The notes: a model not told the origin generated them from the letters alone. DNA of 8,735 nt from Pyramidobacter sp. (GCA_017940445.1 JAGAYQ010000329.1:1-8735), one strand, 5' to 3'. Shown: positions 1-6,883, counted from the stretch's first letter. A program made the numbers and translations.

Positions 1-64
1 GCACCGGCAGCACAAAACGCATCAGCGGCCCGAAGATCGGCCCGTGCGTGAAATCCTGCTTCAT
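1..64 (-). CDS. MATE family efflux transporter, N-terminal fragment
   Basis: Only the first 21 codons are in the window; the gene continues past the left edge. The peptide starts MKQDFTHGPIFGPL and continues into a hydrophobic stretch ending RFVLPV. This is the characteristic beginning of MATE (multidrug and toxin extrusion) proteins, which commonly open with a short D-(F/L)-T-x-GPI-x-x-P-L segment just before membrane helix 1. The family exports cationic drugs and metabolites using a Na+ or H+ gradient. A GGAGG lies 16 nt upstream of the chosen ATG, longer than usual, while an AAGAGG directly abuts it, so the start is likely but not certain. No convincing promoter was found between this start and the terminator-like hairpin at 163-212. 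Expression might therefore come from further upstream through that hairpin. Identification rests on 21 residues. Confidence 0.72.
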   Translation of the reverse strand, partial: MKQDFTHGPIFGPLMRFVLPV

Positions 65-162
65 CCTCTTGATCGTAGTTCCTCCAGTGTGATGCTGTTT
101 TTTTGACGCGCCTGTCCTTAGCACGACATCGCGATGAGCTTTTCCGTCGCGGAACAAATATG

Positions 163-212
163 AAAAACGCCGGATAAGCGCGGGCGTCTCAGCCCGCCAT
201 CTTATCCGGCGT
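163..212 (-). terminator. Intrinsic terminator or attenuator before the MATE gene
   Basis: A perfect 12-bp inverted repeat (ACGCCGGATAAG at 167-178, its complement at 201-212) encloses an inner GCGGGC/GCCCGC stem with a 6-nt loop. Read on the minus strand the outer stem is followed directly by a run of five T, as in an intrinsic terminator. The plus-strand side has no T-run, so it should act leftward. It would end transcripts from trkAH or from the promoter-like site at 436-464. It stands about 100 nt before the MATE start, so it could also act as an attenuator. Confidence 0.8.
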
Positions 213-220
213 ACTGTTTC

Positions 221-404
221 TAAAGGAAACGCTGATTTAATCCCATTATACTGAAATTAACCAGCGCACAGGAAACCTGAGAAAATGCGTCAGATCCGAA
301 GAAACCTGTCCGAAAGGGGCTCTGGAGGCGTACTTCCGTACGTTGGAAGAGCCCCTCGGGCAGCGTTTCGCAGGAGATGACGTATTTTATCAGCGTTTCC
401 TAAA
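221..404. repeat. Structured dispersed repeat, full-length copy A
   Basis: About 184 bp, clearly related to 3421-3603. The ends are inverted repeats: AGGAAACGCTGAT at 224-236 is the exact complement of 389-401. The left part (about 224-266) is a small imperfect hairpin (GCTGATTTAAT against AATTAACCAGC) shared with the short copy at 6951-7002. The right part (270-401) folds into one long hairpin. Its pairings are 270-280 with 390-401 (one bulge), 282-292 with 378-388, 295-297 with 373-375, 301-305 with 365-369, 306-312 with 357-363, 315-323 with 348-356 and 328-333 with 338-343, with loop TTCC. A symmetrical GA/GA internal loop (293-294, 376-377) would form tandem sheared G-A pairs. It lies between trkH and the hairpin at 163-212. 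It could be a MITE-like mobile repeat or a structured RNA; no transposase or reverse transcriptase is nearby. Confidence 0.88.
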
Positions 405-435
405 ATCGAACAGCGTGCCTCCGATGACCGTGAGC

Positions 436-464
436 ATTATAGCACGGATTTCGCAGGCGGACAA
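436..464 (-). promoter_or_regulatory. Promoter-like site just downstream of trkH, reading into repeat A
   Basis: On the minus strand there is TTGTCC (459-464), a 17-nt spacer and a perfect TATAAT (436-441), preceded by TGC as an extended -10. It begins 7 bases after the trkH stop codon. A transcript starting near 428 would run through repeat A to the hairpin at 163-212, giving an RNA of about 265 nt, or on into the MATE gene. The GTGCTATAAT core is identical to that of the trkA promoter. The -35 matches consensus at four of six positions. No start codon is well placed after the downstream GGAGG (about 408-412), so a non-coding or leader transcript is the simpler reading. Confidence 0.6.
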
Positions 465-470
465 AAAGAC

Positions 471-1931
471 TCAGCGCCGCCAGGTCGAAGGCATGAACAG
501 CATCATCACCGTGGTGATCTCCAGACGGCCGACGAGCATGGCAAACGAGAGGATCCATTTCCCGCACGTCGGGACGGTTGCGTAATTGCTCACCGGGCCG
601 AACTGCCCGAGGCCGGGCCCGATGTTGCTGAGGCAGGCCAGCACGCCGCTGAGCGACGAGAGCACGTCGATGCCCAGCCAGGTGAGCGCCAGCGACATCA
701 CGCCGAGCAGGATCATGAACATGACGAAAAACGCCAGGATCGAGCGCACCAGATCGTTCTCCTGCGGCTTGCCGCCGATGCGCACGCACAGCACCCGCTT
801 GGGCTGGAGCGTGCGGAGCATGTCGTTTTTGACGCTGCGGGTCAGCACCATCACGCGCAGCACCTTCATGCCGCCGCCGGTCGAGCCGGCGCAGCCGCCG
901 ATGAACATGAGCAGCAGCAGGATCAGATGGACAAAATACGGCCACTGCAGCGTGTCGGTGACGCCGAATCCGGTCGTCGTCAGGATCGTCACCGTCTGGA
1001 AGGCGGCATGGCGGATCGTCTGCGACAGAGGCTGCGCCATGCCCGCGCCGGCAGCGCAGACGGCGATCAGCGCCGTGACGATCAGCGTGATGCCCGCATA
1101 CCAGCGGAACTCGTCGTCGGCAAAGTACGCGCCGAACGAACCGCGCAGAAACAGGAAGTGCAGCGTGAAGTTGACGCCGGCCAGGAACATGAAGACGGTG
1201 ATCACCCACTCGACGGCCGGACTGCCAAACGCGGCGATGCTGGCATTGCGCGTAGAAAATCCGCCCGTTGCCATCGTGGCGAAGGCGTGATTGACAGCAT
1301 CGTAGAACGACATGCCGCAGAGCTTGAGGGCGATCGTTTCAAGGACCGTCAGCAGGATGTAGACCAGCCACAGATACAGCGCTGTCTGGCTGAGGCGGGG
1401 CGTCAGCTTCTCGGGGATGGGCGTGGGCGACTCGGCCTTGAACAGTTCGATGCCGCTGCCGCCGATGAACGGGATGATCGCCAGGCAGAGCACGATGATG
1501 CCCATGCCGCCCAGCCAGTGCGTCAGCGACCGCCACAGCAGCACGCCGCGCGACAGACCTTCGACATTCGTGAGGATCGACGCGCCCGTGGTCGAGAAGC
1601 CCGACATGGCCTCGAAAAACGCGTCGGTGAACGTCAGACCGCAGTCCGTGTAGGGCAGAGCGCCGATGACGGAGGCGATGACCCACGAGAGCGAGACGAT
1701 GACGAACGCTTCGCGGCCCGTGATGTGCTCGGGAGGATCGTTCTTGCGGCGTTTTTTGAATGCTGCCATGGCAATGGCGCCGCAGACGCCGAGCGCCCCG
1801 AGCGACCATTTCAGCAGCAGCAGGACGTCGGGCCAGTGACACACCGCTGCGATCAGAGATGCGGCGAACATGGTGCCGGCGACGATCGCACCGATCAGCG
1901 CCAGCAGGAGGAAGACGATGCGCCTGTTCAT
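471..1931 (-). CDS. trkH: Trk potassium uptake system membrane subunit TrkH
   Basis: Potassium-translocating channel-like subunit of the Trk system, a polytopic inner-membrane protein that works with the cytosolic gating ring TrkA. At 486 residues it matches the usual length (E. coli TrkH 483). All four pore-loop segments characteristic of the SKT superfamily are present in order: SGFSTTGAS (110-118), ATGGFSTRNAS (221-231), TTTGFGVTD (318-326) and SNIGPGLGQFGP (435-446). Each carries the selectivity-filter glycine. The GCAGSTGGGMKV segment (346-357) and the C-terminal PSTWRR ending are also typical. The N-terminus has two hydrophobic helices. The start ATG lies only 3 nt after the trkA stop codon, with a weak AAGG inside the trkA end, so translational coupling is likely. 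No truncation or frameshift is seen. Confidence 0.96.
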   Translation of the reverse strand: MNRRIVFLLLALIGAIVAGTMFAASLIAAVCHWPDVLLLLKWSLGALGVCGAIAMAAFKKRRKNDPPEHITGREAFVIVSLSWVIASVIGALPYTDCGLTFTDAFFEAMSGFSTTGASILTNVEGLSRGVLLWRSLTHWLGGMGIIVLCLAIIPFIGGSGIELFKAESPTPIPEKLTPRLSQTALYLWLVYILLTVLETIALKLCGMSFYDAVNHAFATMATGGFSTRNASIAAFGSPAVEWVITVFMFLAGVNFTLHFLFLRGSFGAYFADDEFRWYAGITLIVTALIAVCAAGAGMAQPLSQTIRHAAFQTVTILTTTGFGVTDTLQWPYFVHLILLLLMFIGGCAGSTGGGMKVLRVMVLTRSVKNDMLRTLQPKRVLCVRIGGKPQENDLVRSILAFFVMFMILLGVMSLALTWLGIDVLSSLSGVLACLSNIGPGLGQFGPVSNYATVPTCGKWILSFAMLVGRLEITTVMMLFMPSTWRR

Positions 1932-1934
1932 GGC

Positions 1935-3299
1935 TCAGTCGACCTTGAAAAAGTGCATCGCTTCGGGCATCTTCTCCGACATCGCGAACACGGAGATCAC
2001 GTCGCCCTCCTGAAGCGTTTCTGCGCCGCCGGGCACGAGGTACTTGCCGCCGCGCTTGATGACGGCGATGAGGATGCCTCTCGGCAGATTGAGATCCATG
2101 ATGCGCTTGCCTACGGCCGGATTGCCGGGGCGGAGCAGGAACTCCAGCATCTCGGCGCCGATGCGGTCGATCAGCGACAGCATCCCTGCCGAGCTGGGAT
2201 AGCGGATGTAGCGCAGGAACGTGTTCGCCAGCGTGCGGTTGGGGTTGACGAGCACGTCGACGGGCAGGCGGTCTTCAAGCTCCTTGTACACGTCTTTGCG
2301 CACGACGGCGACCGTCTTGACGTTTTCGTTGATGTTCGCCAGCGCGGCGATGATCACGTTCAGCTCGTCGTTGGACGTTGCCGCGACGACTCCGTTGGCC
2401 TTGTCCACGCCCAGCTGCTTCATCAGGTCGCTGTCCATGCCGTCGCCGTTGATCACCTTCACGTCGGGGAACTCGCGGGCCAGGCGCTCGCATTTTTCGA
2501 GGTTCTTTTCGACCAGCGTCGTCTCCACCTTGGGCACGTTGCTGCACAGACGCTTGGCGAGGTTGGTGCCCAGCTTGCCGCCGCCGACGATGATGACGCG
2601 CGACAGACGTTTCTGCCGCTCTACGTCGAACAGCTTCTGGATGGCCGTGACGCGCTCATGCAGCGTGACGACGAAGCACACGTCGCCCTCCTGCGCGGTC
2701 CACTCGCCCGAGGGGACGAAGCCGTCTTCGCCGCGCTCGACGTAGACGACGATCGCACCCAGCTGTGGATACTTCAGGCCCAGCTCGCGCAGGCTGAGAC
2801 CGCAGATCGGCGAGTCTTTTTCCACGTGGAACGCGAAACTGCCGGCCCGCCCGTTGAAGAGCTCCGACGTATGCACGGCCGCATTGAAACGCAGCAGCGA
2901 GGCGATCTCGCGCGACAGCGAGCGCTCCGGCGAGGCCATCACGTCGATGCCGAGGTCCTGAGCCCAGTCGGGCGTGTCGGTGAACTCCAGGTCGCGCACG
3001 CGCGACAGCACGCGCGGCACGCCGGCGCGCTTGGCCAGCCAGCAGGCCATCAGATTGGTCTCGTCGCGGTCCGTGCAGGCGATCAGCACATCGACGCCGC
3101 CGTCTTTAACGACGCCGGCCTGCGCCAGAACATCGGGGCGCGATCCGTTGCCGCGCACGACGCTCACGTCGAGCTCTTCGGCGATCCTCGTGGCGAGGTC
3201 TTCGTTGCGGTCGACCACGACCACGTCGTGAGCGTCCTCGGACAGCGTGCGGGCCAGAGTCATCCCAACATTCCCTGCGCCGACAATGACAACTTTCAT
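1935..3299 (-). CDS. trkA: Trk system potassium uptake regulatory protein TrkA
   Basis: Cytosolic, membrane-associated nucleotide-binding subunit that gates TrkH in response to NAD(H) or ATP/ADP. The 454 residues (E. coli 458) contain two tandem RCK units. The first Rossmann fold starts at residue 1 with GAGNVG (7-12) and an acidic residue ending strand 2 (D30), followed by RGNGSRPDVL and ACTDRDETNLMA. The second has GGGKLG (239-244), E264 and the INGDGMDSDLMKQLG and ATSNDELN segments. Each Rossmann domain is followed by an RCK_C region; the final one ends with the LVPGGAETLQEGDVISVF stretch typical of the domain. The start is well supported by AAGGAG 9 nt before the ATG, and a strong promoter lies about 90 nt upstream. 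It forms a two-gene operon with trkH. Two-RCK TrkA proteins are the norm for this family. Confidence 0.97.
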   Translation of the reverse strand: MKVVIVGAGNVGMTLARTLSEDAHDVVVVDRNEDLATRIAEELDVSVVRGNGSRPDVLAQAGVVKDGGVDVLIACTDRDETNLMACWLAKRAGVPRVLSRVRDLEFTDTPDWAQDLGIDVMASPERSLSREIASLLRFNAAVHTSELFNGRAGSFAFHVEKDSPICGLSLRELGLKYPQLGAIVVYVERGEDGFVPSGEWTAQEGDVCFVVTLHERVTAIQKLFDVERQKRLSRVIIVGGGKLGTNLAKRLCSNVPKVETTLVEKNLEKCERLAREFPDVKVINGDGMDSDLMKQLGVDKANGVVAATSNDELNVIIAALANINENVKTVAVVRKDVYKELEDRLPVDVLVNPNRTLANTFLRYIRYPSSAGMLSLIDRIGAEMLEFLLRPGNPAVGKRIMDLNLPRGILIAVIKRGGKYLVPGGAETLQEGDVISVFAMSEKMPEAMHFFKVD

Positions 3300-3387
3300 G
3301 ATTGTGCACTCCTTAAAATCCGCGCCGAGATACTATCGCGCGGAGCGTTCAGAAAAATTTTCCGACTGAAAAAACAACATTTCGTAA

Positions 3388-3416
3388 ATTATAGCACACT
3401 TCGATTTTTATGTGAA
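3388..3416 (-). promoter_or_regulatory. Sigma-70-type promoter of trkAH
   Basis: On the minus strand TTCACA (3411-3416) is followed by a 17-nt spacer and a perfect TATAAT (3388-3393). TGC immediately before it forms an extended -10. Transcription would start near 3381, leaving a leader of about 80 nt before trkA. The -35 edge is only a few bases from repeat B (3421 onward), so an insertion there could have altered upstream regulatory DNA. Confidence 0.85.
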
Positions 3417-3420
3417 TTTC

Positions 3421-3603
3421 TAAGAAAACTGTGATAAATTCAGATTATGCTGATCTTAACGAGCTCACAGAAACGCTGAGAAAATGCGTCAGATCCGAAG
3501 AAACCTGTCCGCAAGAGGCTTCGGAGGCGTACTCTCGTACGTTGGAGAAGCCTCTCGGGCAGCGTTTCGCAGGAGATGACGTATTTTATCAGTGTTTCCT
3601 AAA
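3421..3603. repeat. Structured dispersed repeat, full-length copy B
   Basis: Second full copy of the element at 221-404, in the same orientation. The right 127 nt align without gaps and differ at 10 positions; the left 60 or so nt are more diverged. The long hairpin is preserved: AGAGGCTTC (3514-3522) pairs with GAAGCCTCT (3547-3555), the GCGTAC/GTACGT inner stem is unchanged, and the loop is TCTC instead of TTCC. The end inverted repeats are weaker on the left (AAAACTGTGAT against ATCAGTGTTTCC). It lies between the tctA terminator and the trkA promoter. No obvious promoter transcribes it, which favours a DNA-level repeat over an expressed gene at this site. An open reading frame runs through it from 3431, but the difference pattern argues against coding. 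Confidence 0.88.
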
Positions 3604-3605
3604 CG

Positions 3606-3644
3606 AAAAACCTCTCCCGGACGAGATCGCCGGGAGAGGTTTTT
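3606..3644 (-). terminator. Terminator of the tctCBA operon, symmetrical
   Basis: A perfect 15-bp inverted repeat, AAAAACCTCTCCCGG (3606-3620) and its complement (3630-3644), with a 9-nt loop. The GC-rich stem is flanked by A and T runs, so it can terminate in both directions. On the minus strand it stands 17 nt after the tctA stop codon. It also shields the trkA promoter from tct readthrough. Confidence 0.95.
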
Positions 3645-3660
3645 GAATGCAGGCAGATGA

Positions 3661-5142
3661 TTAATCCACCGTGTGTTTGGCTTTTTTCCGGGAACGGATC
3701 GCGGGCAGAAGCAGCAGGAAGATGCACACCCACAGGCCGATGCACAGCGGACGCGTGAAGAAGATCGCCGGCGAGCCGTTGGAGATCGCCAGCGCGCCGC
3801 CGAAGCCCTCTTCGGTGATGTGCCCGAGGATCAGCCCCAGCACGACCGCGCCGAGGTCGAAGCCGCAGCGGTGCAGGAAGTAGCCTCCGAAGCCGAACGC
3901 CAGCATCGTCCAGACGTCGAACATCATGTTGCGCATCGCGAAGCTGCCGACAACGGAGAGGACGGCAATGCCGGGGATGAGCAGCGAATTGGGCGCCGTC
4001 GAGACCTTGGCAAAAAACGGAGCCAGATAGATGCCCAGGAACAGGAAGACGATATTGGCGATGAACAGCGAGAGGATGAAGCCGTAGGTGATCGTGCCGT
4101 ACTTGGAGAACAGCTCCGGTCCGGGGATCAGGTTGTTGATCGTCAGACCGCCCATCAGACAGGCCGCTACCGAGTTGCCGGGGATGCCCAGCGTCAGCAT
4201 GGGAATGAGCGAGCCGCCGACGCAGCCGTTGTTGGCCGATTCGGATGCCGCCACGCCCTTGGGATTGCCCTTGCCGAACGTCTCCGGCTCCTTGTCGAGC
4301 GATTTAGCCGTGTTGTACGAGATGAACGCCGAAATCGTGGCGCCCGCGCCGGGCAGCATGCCGACGATGGTGCCGATCAGCGAGCCGCGCGCGATCGTGG
4401 GAGCCAGCCCCTTGGGCAGCTTGTTGTCCTTCAGCGTGGAAACATCGGCTGCCAGCTCCTGGATGATGCTGGCCTCGCCGGTCAGATCGAGCAGCTGGCT
4501 GATCGAGAACAGGCCGATCAGCGCGGGGATGTCCTTGATGCCTTCATACAGCTCGGGGAAGTCGCCCGCGAAGCGCGGATACGCGTCGATCGGGTCCATG
4601 CCGACGGAAGCCAGCAGCAGGCCGATGACGCCCGAGATGAGCCCCTTGATCAGGTTGCCGCTGGTCAGCGTGACGATGCTGGCCAGGCCCATGATGGCGA
4701 GCAGGAAGTTCTCGGGCGGGCCGAAGCGGAGCGAAAACTTGGCGAGGATGGGAGCCACCAGCAGCAGGGCGATCGTCGAGATGATGCCGCCCCAGAAGCT
4801 GGCCACCGTAGCCACGGTGATGGCCACGCCGCCCTTGCCCTTGCGAGTCATCGGATAGCCGTCGAACGCCGTCGCCGCCGCAGCAGGCGTGCCGGGGGTC
4901 GAAAGCAGGATCGATGAGATGGCTCCGCCGAACATGCCGCCGGAATAGACGCCGCCCATCAGCGCCAGGCCGACGACGGGGTTCATGCCGAAGGTGACGG
5001 GGATCAGCAGCGCTACGGCCATCGTCGCTGTCAGTCCGGGGATCGCGCCGATGATGATGCCGCCCAGCGTGCCCAGGAAGATGGCGAGGAGCGGCGCAGG
5101 CGCCAGAAGCGACATTGCCGCATCAGTGATCATTTGCATCAT
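3661..5142 (-). CDS. tctA: Tripartite tricarboxylate transporter large membrane subunit TctA
   Basis: Large integral-membrane permease of a TTT (TctABC) secondary transporter, which imports carboxylates with a cation gradient. The 493 residues are close to the usual 500, with about a dozen hydrophobic segments. The two signature regions are present. One is the proline-rich IPGLTATMAVALLIPVTFGM (34-53). The other runs over 63-97 and includes GGVYSGGMFGGAISSILL and the STPGTPAAAATAFDGYP ending. A mirrored second half has the MLPGAGATISAFISYNTAKS (263-282) and TLGIPGNSVAACLMGGL stretches. A strong GGGGGAG sits 7 nt before the ATG, 15 nt after tctB. The operon order tctC-tctB-tctA is classical. 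The substrate cannot be read from this subunit. Confidence 0.96.
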   Translation of the reverse strand: MMQMITDAAMSLLAPAPLLAIFLGTLGGIIIGAIPGLTATMAVALLIPVTFGMNPVVGLALMGGVYSGGMFGGAISSILLSTPGTPAAAATAFDGYPMTRKGKGGVAITVATVASFWGGIISTIALLLVAPILAKFSLRFGPPENFLLAIMGLASIVTLTSGNLIKGLISGVIGLLLASVGMDPIDAYPRFAGDFPELYEGIKDIPALIGLFSISQLLDLTGEASIIQELAADVSTLKDNKLPKGLAPTIARGSLIGTIVGMLPGAGATISAFISYNTAKSLDKEPETFGKGNPKGVAASESANNGCVGGSLIPMLTLGIPGNSVAACLMGGLTINNLIPGPELFSKYGTITYGFILSLFIANIVFLFLGIYLAPFFAKVSTAPNSLLIPGIAVLSVVGSFAMRNMMFDVWTMLAFGFGGYFLHRCGFDLGAVVLGLILGHITEEGFGGALAISNGSPAIFFTRPLCIGLWVCIFLLLLPAIRSRKKAKHTVD

Positions 5143-5157
5143 AGCCGCACTCCCCCT

Positions 5158-5661
5158 TTACAGAAGCGCCCAGGCCGCTTTGGCCTTGGCCAGCGAGCCG
5201 GCGATGTCGGAGAACGTGAATTCATCAAACACGCCCCGCGGCACGGGGACGCTCAGGAACCGGACGAAGACGCCGTAGACGATCGCCAGCAGCAGCACGG
5301 TGCAGACGATGAGCAGCAGCGGCCGGCGCAGGCCGAGCAGCAGCGCCAGCACGAGCATGTACACGGCAGACGCCACGTAGAAGCCGACGTACTTCAGCGA
5401 CATGACCATGAGGATTGTCAGCACGGCCGTGGCGAAGAAGTGGCCGGGAGCCTTCACCCATGTGGGCTTTCCGGCCTCGCGGCCGAAGAACGACATGACC
5501 AGCAGCACGCCCGACAGGATCGCCAGCACCAGCAGCAGGAACTTGACGTACTGCGAGGCGTGGATCGCGTACTCGGGGAATTTCTCCACCTGAGTGTAAA
5601 TAGCGCCGGCGAGGAGGATCCCCGCGGCGCCGGAAAGAATACTGACAGTTTTGTTGTTCAT
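5158..5661 (-). CDS. tctB: Tripartite tricarboxylate transporter small membrane subunit TctB
   Basis: Small four-helix membrane subunit of the TTT transporter, poorly conserved across the family but recognisable by position and topology. Its 167 residues show hydrophobic segments at about 5-22, 38-60, 75-97 and 99-132. They end in the family's typical VRFLSVPVPRGVF segment (133-145) and a short tail. It sits between tctC (36 nt upstream) and tctA (15 nt downstream). An AAAGG about 10 nt before the ATG is a modest ribosome-binding site. Its precise transport role is not settled in the family; it is required for complex function. Confidence 0.92.
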   Translation of the reverse strand: MNNKTVSILSGAAGILLAGAIYTQVEKFPEYAIHASQYVKFLLLVLAILSGVLLVMSFFGREAGKPTWVKAPGHFFATAVLTILMVMSLKYVGFYVASAVYMLVLALLLGLRRPLLLIVCTVLLLAIVYGVFVRFLSVPVPRGVFDEFTFSDIAGSLAKAKAAWALL

Positions 5662-5697
5662 AAAGGATCAGCCTTTATTCGGCAAATGAATATTTCC

Positions 5698-6642
5698 TTA
5701 CCAGGGCGCGACTTCAAACGCCAGGTCGGTCGCCTTCTGGAGACGGACAAGGTAATCCTTATACTTCTCGGCATCCATCTCGTTGATGATCAGAGACTCC
5801 TTGGCAGCCTCCTGGAACTCGGGGTCGGCAATCGTCTTGGTGAACATCTCGCGGAGCTTGGCGATCGCTTCGGCGGGCATGCCCTTGGGAGCAGCAAAGC
5901 CGCGCGAAGAATCGGAGACCATCGTCGGGTAGCCGAGCTCGGCCGTGCAGGGCACATCGGGCAGCTTGTCGCTGCGTTTGTCAGCCATGACGGCCAGCGC
6001 GCGCATCTCGCCGCTCTTGACCTGGGCTTCGACCTGGGAAACGTTCATGAAGCCGACGGTGACATGGCCGCCCATGACGTTGGCCTTCGCAGCCGACGAA
6101 CCCTTGGAGGGCACGGCGCGCAGCTTGATGCCGAGGTCAGACTGGCAGGCAAGGCGTGCGAAATCGTCGTCGCCGCCGGGGCCGGACGTGGAAGCGGTGC
6201 AGTTCTCGTTCTTCTTGGCGAAGTCGGCGAGGCCGGCGAGATCCTTGATGGGGCTGTTGCCGGGAACGACGATGATGCCGGGGTCGGTGACGAGGTTGCC
6301 GATGTAGTCGAAGTCATCCAGCGTGTACTTGGCGCGCTTGGCGGAAACGTGAGCCGTCAGGTGAGGCGTGTAAAGGCAGCCGAACGTATAGCCGTCCTTC
6401 TTGGCCTGCGCGATAGCGGTGAATCCGATCATGCCGCCGGCGCCGGGCATGTTGTCGACGACCATGGGCGCGCCCAGGTACTTCTCGCCGAACTTGGCCA
6501 GCAGACGGGCCATCACGTCAGTGCCGCCGCCCGCCGTCGAGGGGACGATCACGTGGACGGGCTTCTCAGGATAGGCGGCGAAGGCCGCTCCCGCGCAGCA
6601 GACCACAGCGCACAGTGCGATTGCAGCAAACAGTTTCTTCAT
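5698..6642 (-). CDS. tctC: TTT solute-binding protein TctC (Bug family)
   Basis: Periplasmic substrate-binding protein that delivers solute to TctAB. The 314-residue precursor has a signal peptide: MKKLF, a hydrophobic core to about residue 19, and a type I cleavage site at AFA-AYPEK (after residue 22). The Bug-family hallmark follows: YPEKPVHVIVP, then AGGGTDVMAR (38-47) and VVDNMPGAGGMIG (61-73). The mature protein continues with the GDDDFA and KGSSAAKANVMGGHVTVGF regions found in the ligand-binding cleft. A Cys-Cys pair in the signal region (15-16) does not form a good lipobox. GGAG lies 10 nt before the ATG. Bug proteins bind diverse carboxylates, including di- and tricarboxylates, amino acids and aromatic acids, so the ligand is unknown. 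It is first in the operon, as usual. Confidence 0.95.
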   Translation of the reverse strand: MKKLFAAIALCAVVCCAGAAFAAYPEKPVHVIVPSTAGGGTDVMARLLAKFGEKYLGAPMVVDNMPGAGGMIGFTAIAQAKKDGYTFGCLYTPHLTAHVSAKRAKYTLDDFDYIGNLVTDPGIIVVPGNSPIKDLAGLADFAKKNENCTASTSGPGGDDDFARLACQSDLGIKLRAVPSKGSSAAKANVMGGHVTVGFMNVSQVEAQVKSGEMRALAVMADKRSDKLPDVPCTAELGYPTMVSDSSRGFAAPKGMPAEAIAKLREMFTKTIADPEFQEAAKESLIINEMDAEKYKDYLVRLQKATDLAFEVAPW

Positions 6643-6696
6643 AAACCAATCACTCCGTTCAATGGATTTTGGTGCCTGAAACTAAACCGCACATCT

Positions 6697-6725
6697 ATTC
6701 TACAATTTCCGACGGCGTTTTTCAA
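6697..6725 (-). promoter_or_regulatory. Sigma-70-type promoter of tctCBA
   Basis: On the minus strand TTGAAA (6720-6725) is followed by a 17-nt spacer and TAGAAT (6697-6702), each one or two bases from consensus. The start point would be near 6690, leaving a leader of about 48 nt before tctC. The -35 box lies inside a small A/T palindrome (6718-6732) that could be an operator. Confidence 0.75.
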
Positions 6726-6732
6726 AGAAAAA
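6718..6732. promoter_or_regulatory. Palindrome over the tctC -35 box, possible operator
   Basis: TTTTTCAAAGAAAAA is a perfect 6-bp inverted repeat with a 3-nt spacer covering the -35 of the tctC promoter. A bound protein there would block RNA polymerase. The IclR regulator upstream is the natural candidate, but the half-sites are arranged opposite to the palindrome at 7975-7993, and A/T runs like this also occur by chance. No binding can be shown from the sequence. Confidence 0.35.
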
Positions 6733-6834
6733 ACAGCGCGCCGGATTCTTTTTAACGTTCCGGGGACGAGCCTGTGTGTGCGAAACTCGTTCAATTCTGG
6801 ACTTTGGCGCTTTATAAAAAATCTGAATAAGAAA

Positions 6835-6877
6835 CGCCGCCTTTTACCATCCGAAAGATCGGAAGTGAAAGGCGGCG
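6835..6877 (-). terminator. Terminator-like hairpin downstream of the IclR gene
   Basis: CGCCGCCTTT (6835-6844) pairs perfectly with AAAGGCGGCG (6868-6877). An inner TCCGA/TCGGA stem extends it after a small internal loop. On the minus strand it is followed by a T-rich but interrupted tail (TTTCTTATT). It would separate the IclR transcript from tctC. The region between it and the tctC promoter (6726-6834) holds nothing convincing. Confidence 0.72.
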
Positions 6878-6883
6878 AAAATA

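Noticed and set aside
127..154. Palindromes CATCGCGATG (127-136) and TTCCG-TCG-CGGAA (142-154) upstream of the MATE gene as operators
   Set aside because: They are short, not repeated elsewhere in the window, and no adjacent promoter or regulator gene was identified to link them to.
245..250. Minus-strand TATAAT inside repeat A as a promoter
   Set aside because: No acceptable -35 at 16-18 nt and no TGn extension. The corresponding bases in copies B and C are CATAAT, so it is more likely part of the repeat.
221..404. Integron attC site or retron-type RNA
   Set aside because: Long imperfect hairpins invite the comparison, but there is no integrase, reverse transcriptase or cassette structure in the window and no attC core sites were recognised.
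927..3434. Long plus-strand open reading frame (835 codons) opposite trkH and trkA
   Set aside because: It lies antisense to two clearly identified genes. Its composition is dominated by D, R, H, Q, A and V as expected for the complement of GC-rich codons, with no recognisable domain.
3431..3646. Small protein of 71 residues sharing a PLGQRFAGDDVFYQ segment with a frame around 343-585
   Set aside because: The similarity comes from the DNA repeat. Differences between copies are mostly amino-acid-changing yet preserve base pairing, the frame lacks a ribosome-binding site, and it runs into a terminator.
3673..4917. Plus-strand open reading frame of 414 codons opposite tctA
   Set aside because: Antisense shadow with a D/R/Q/E-rich translation typical of reversed GC-rich membrane-protein codons.
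5668..5702. Possible fourth short repeat copy (TTTATTC, then ATTTCCTTACC) before the tctC stop
   Set aside because: Only short A/T-rich words match copy C; the CGCTG/CAGCG arms are missing and part of it is coding.
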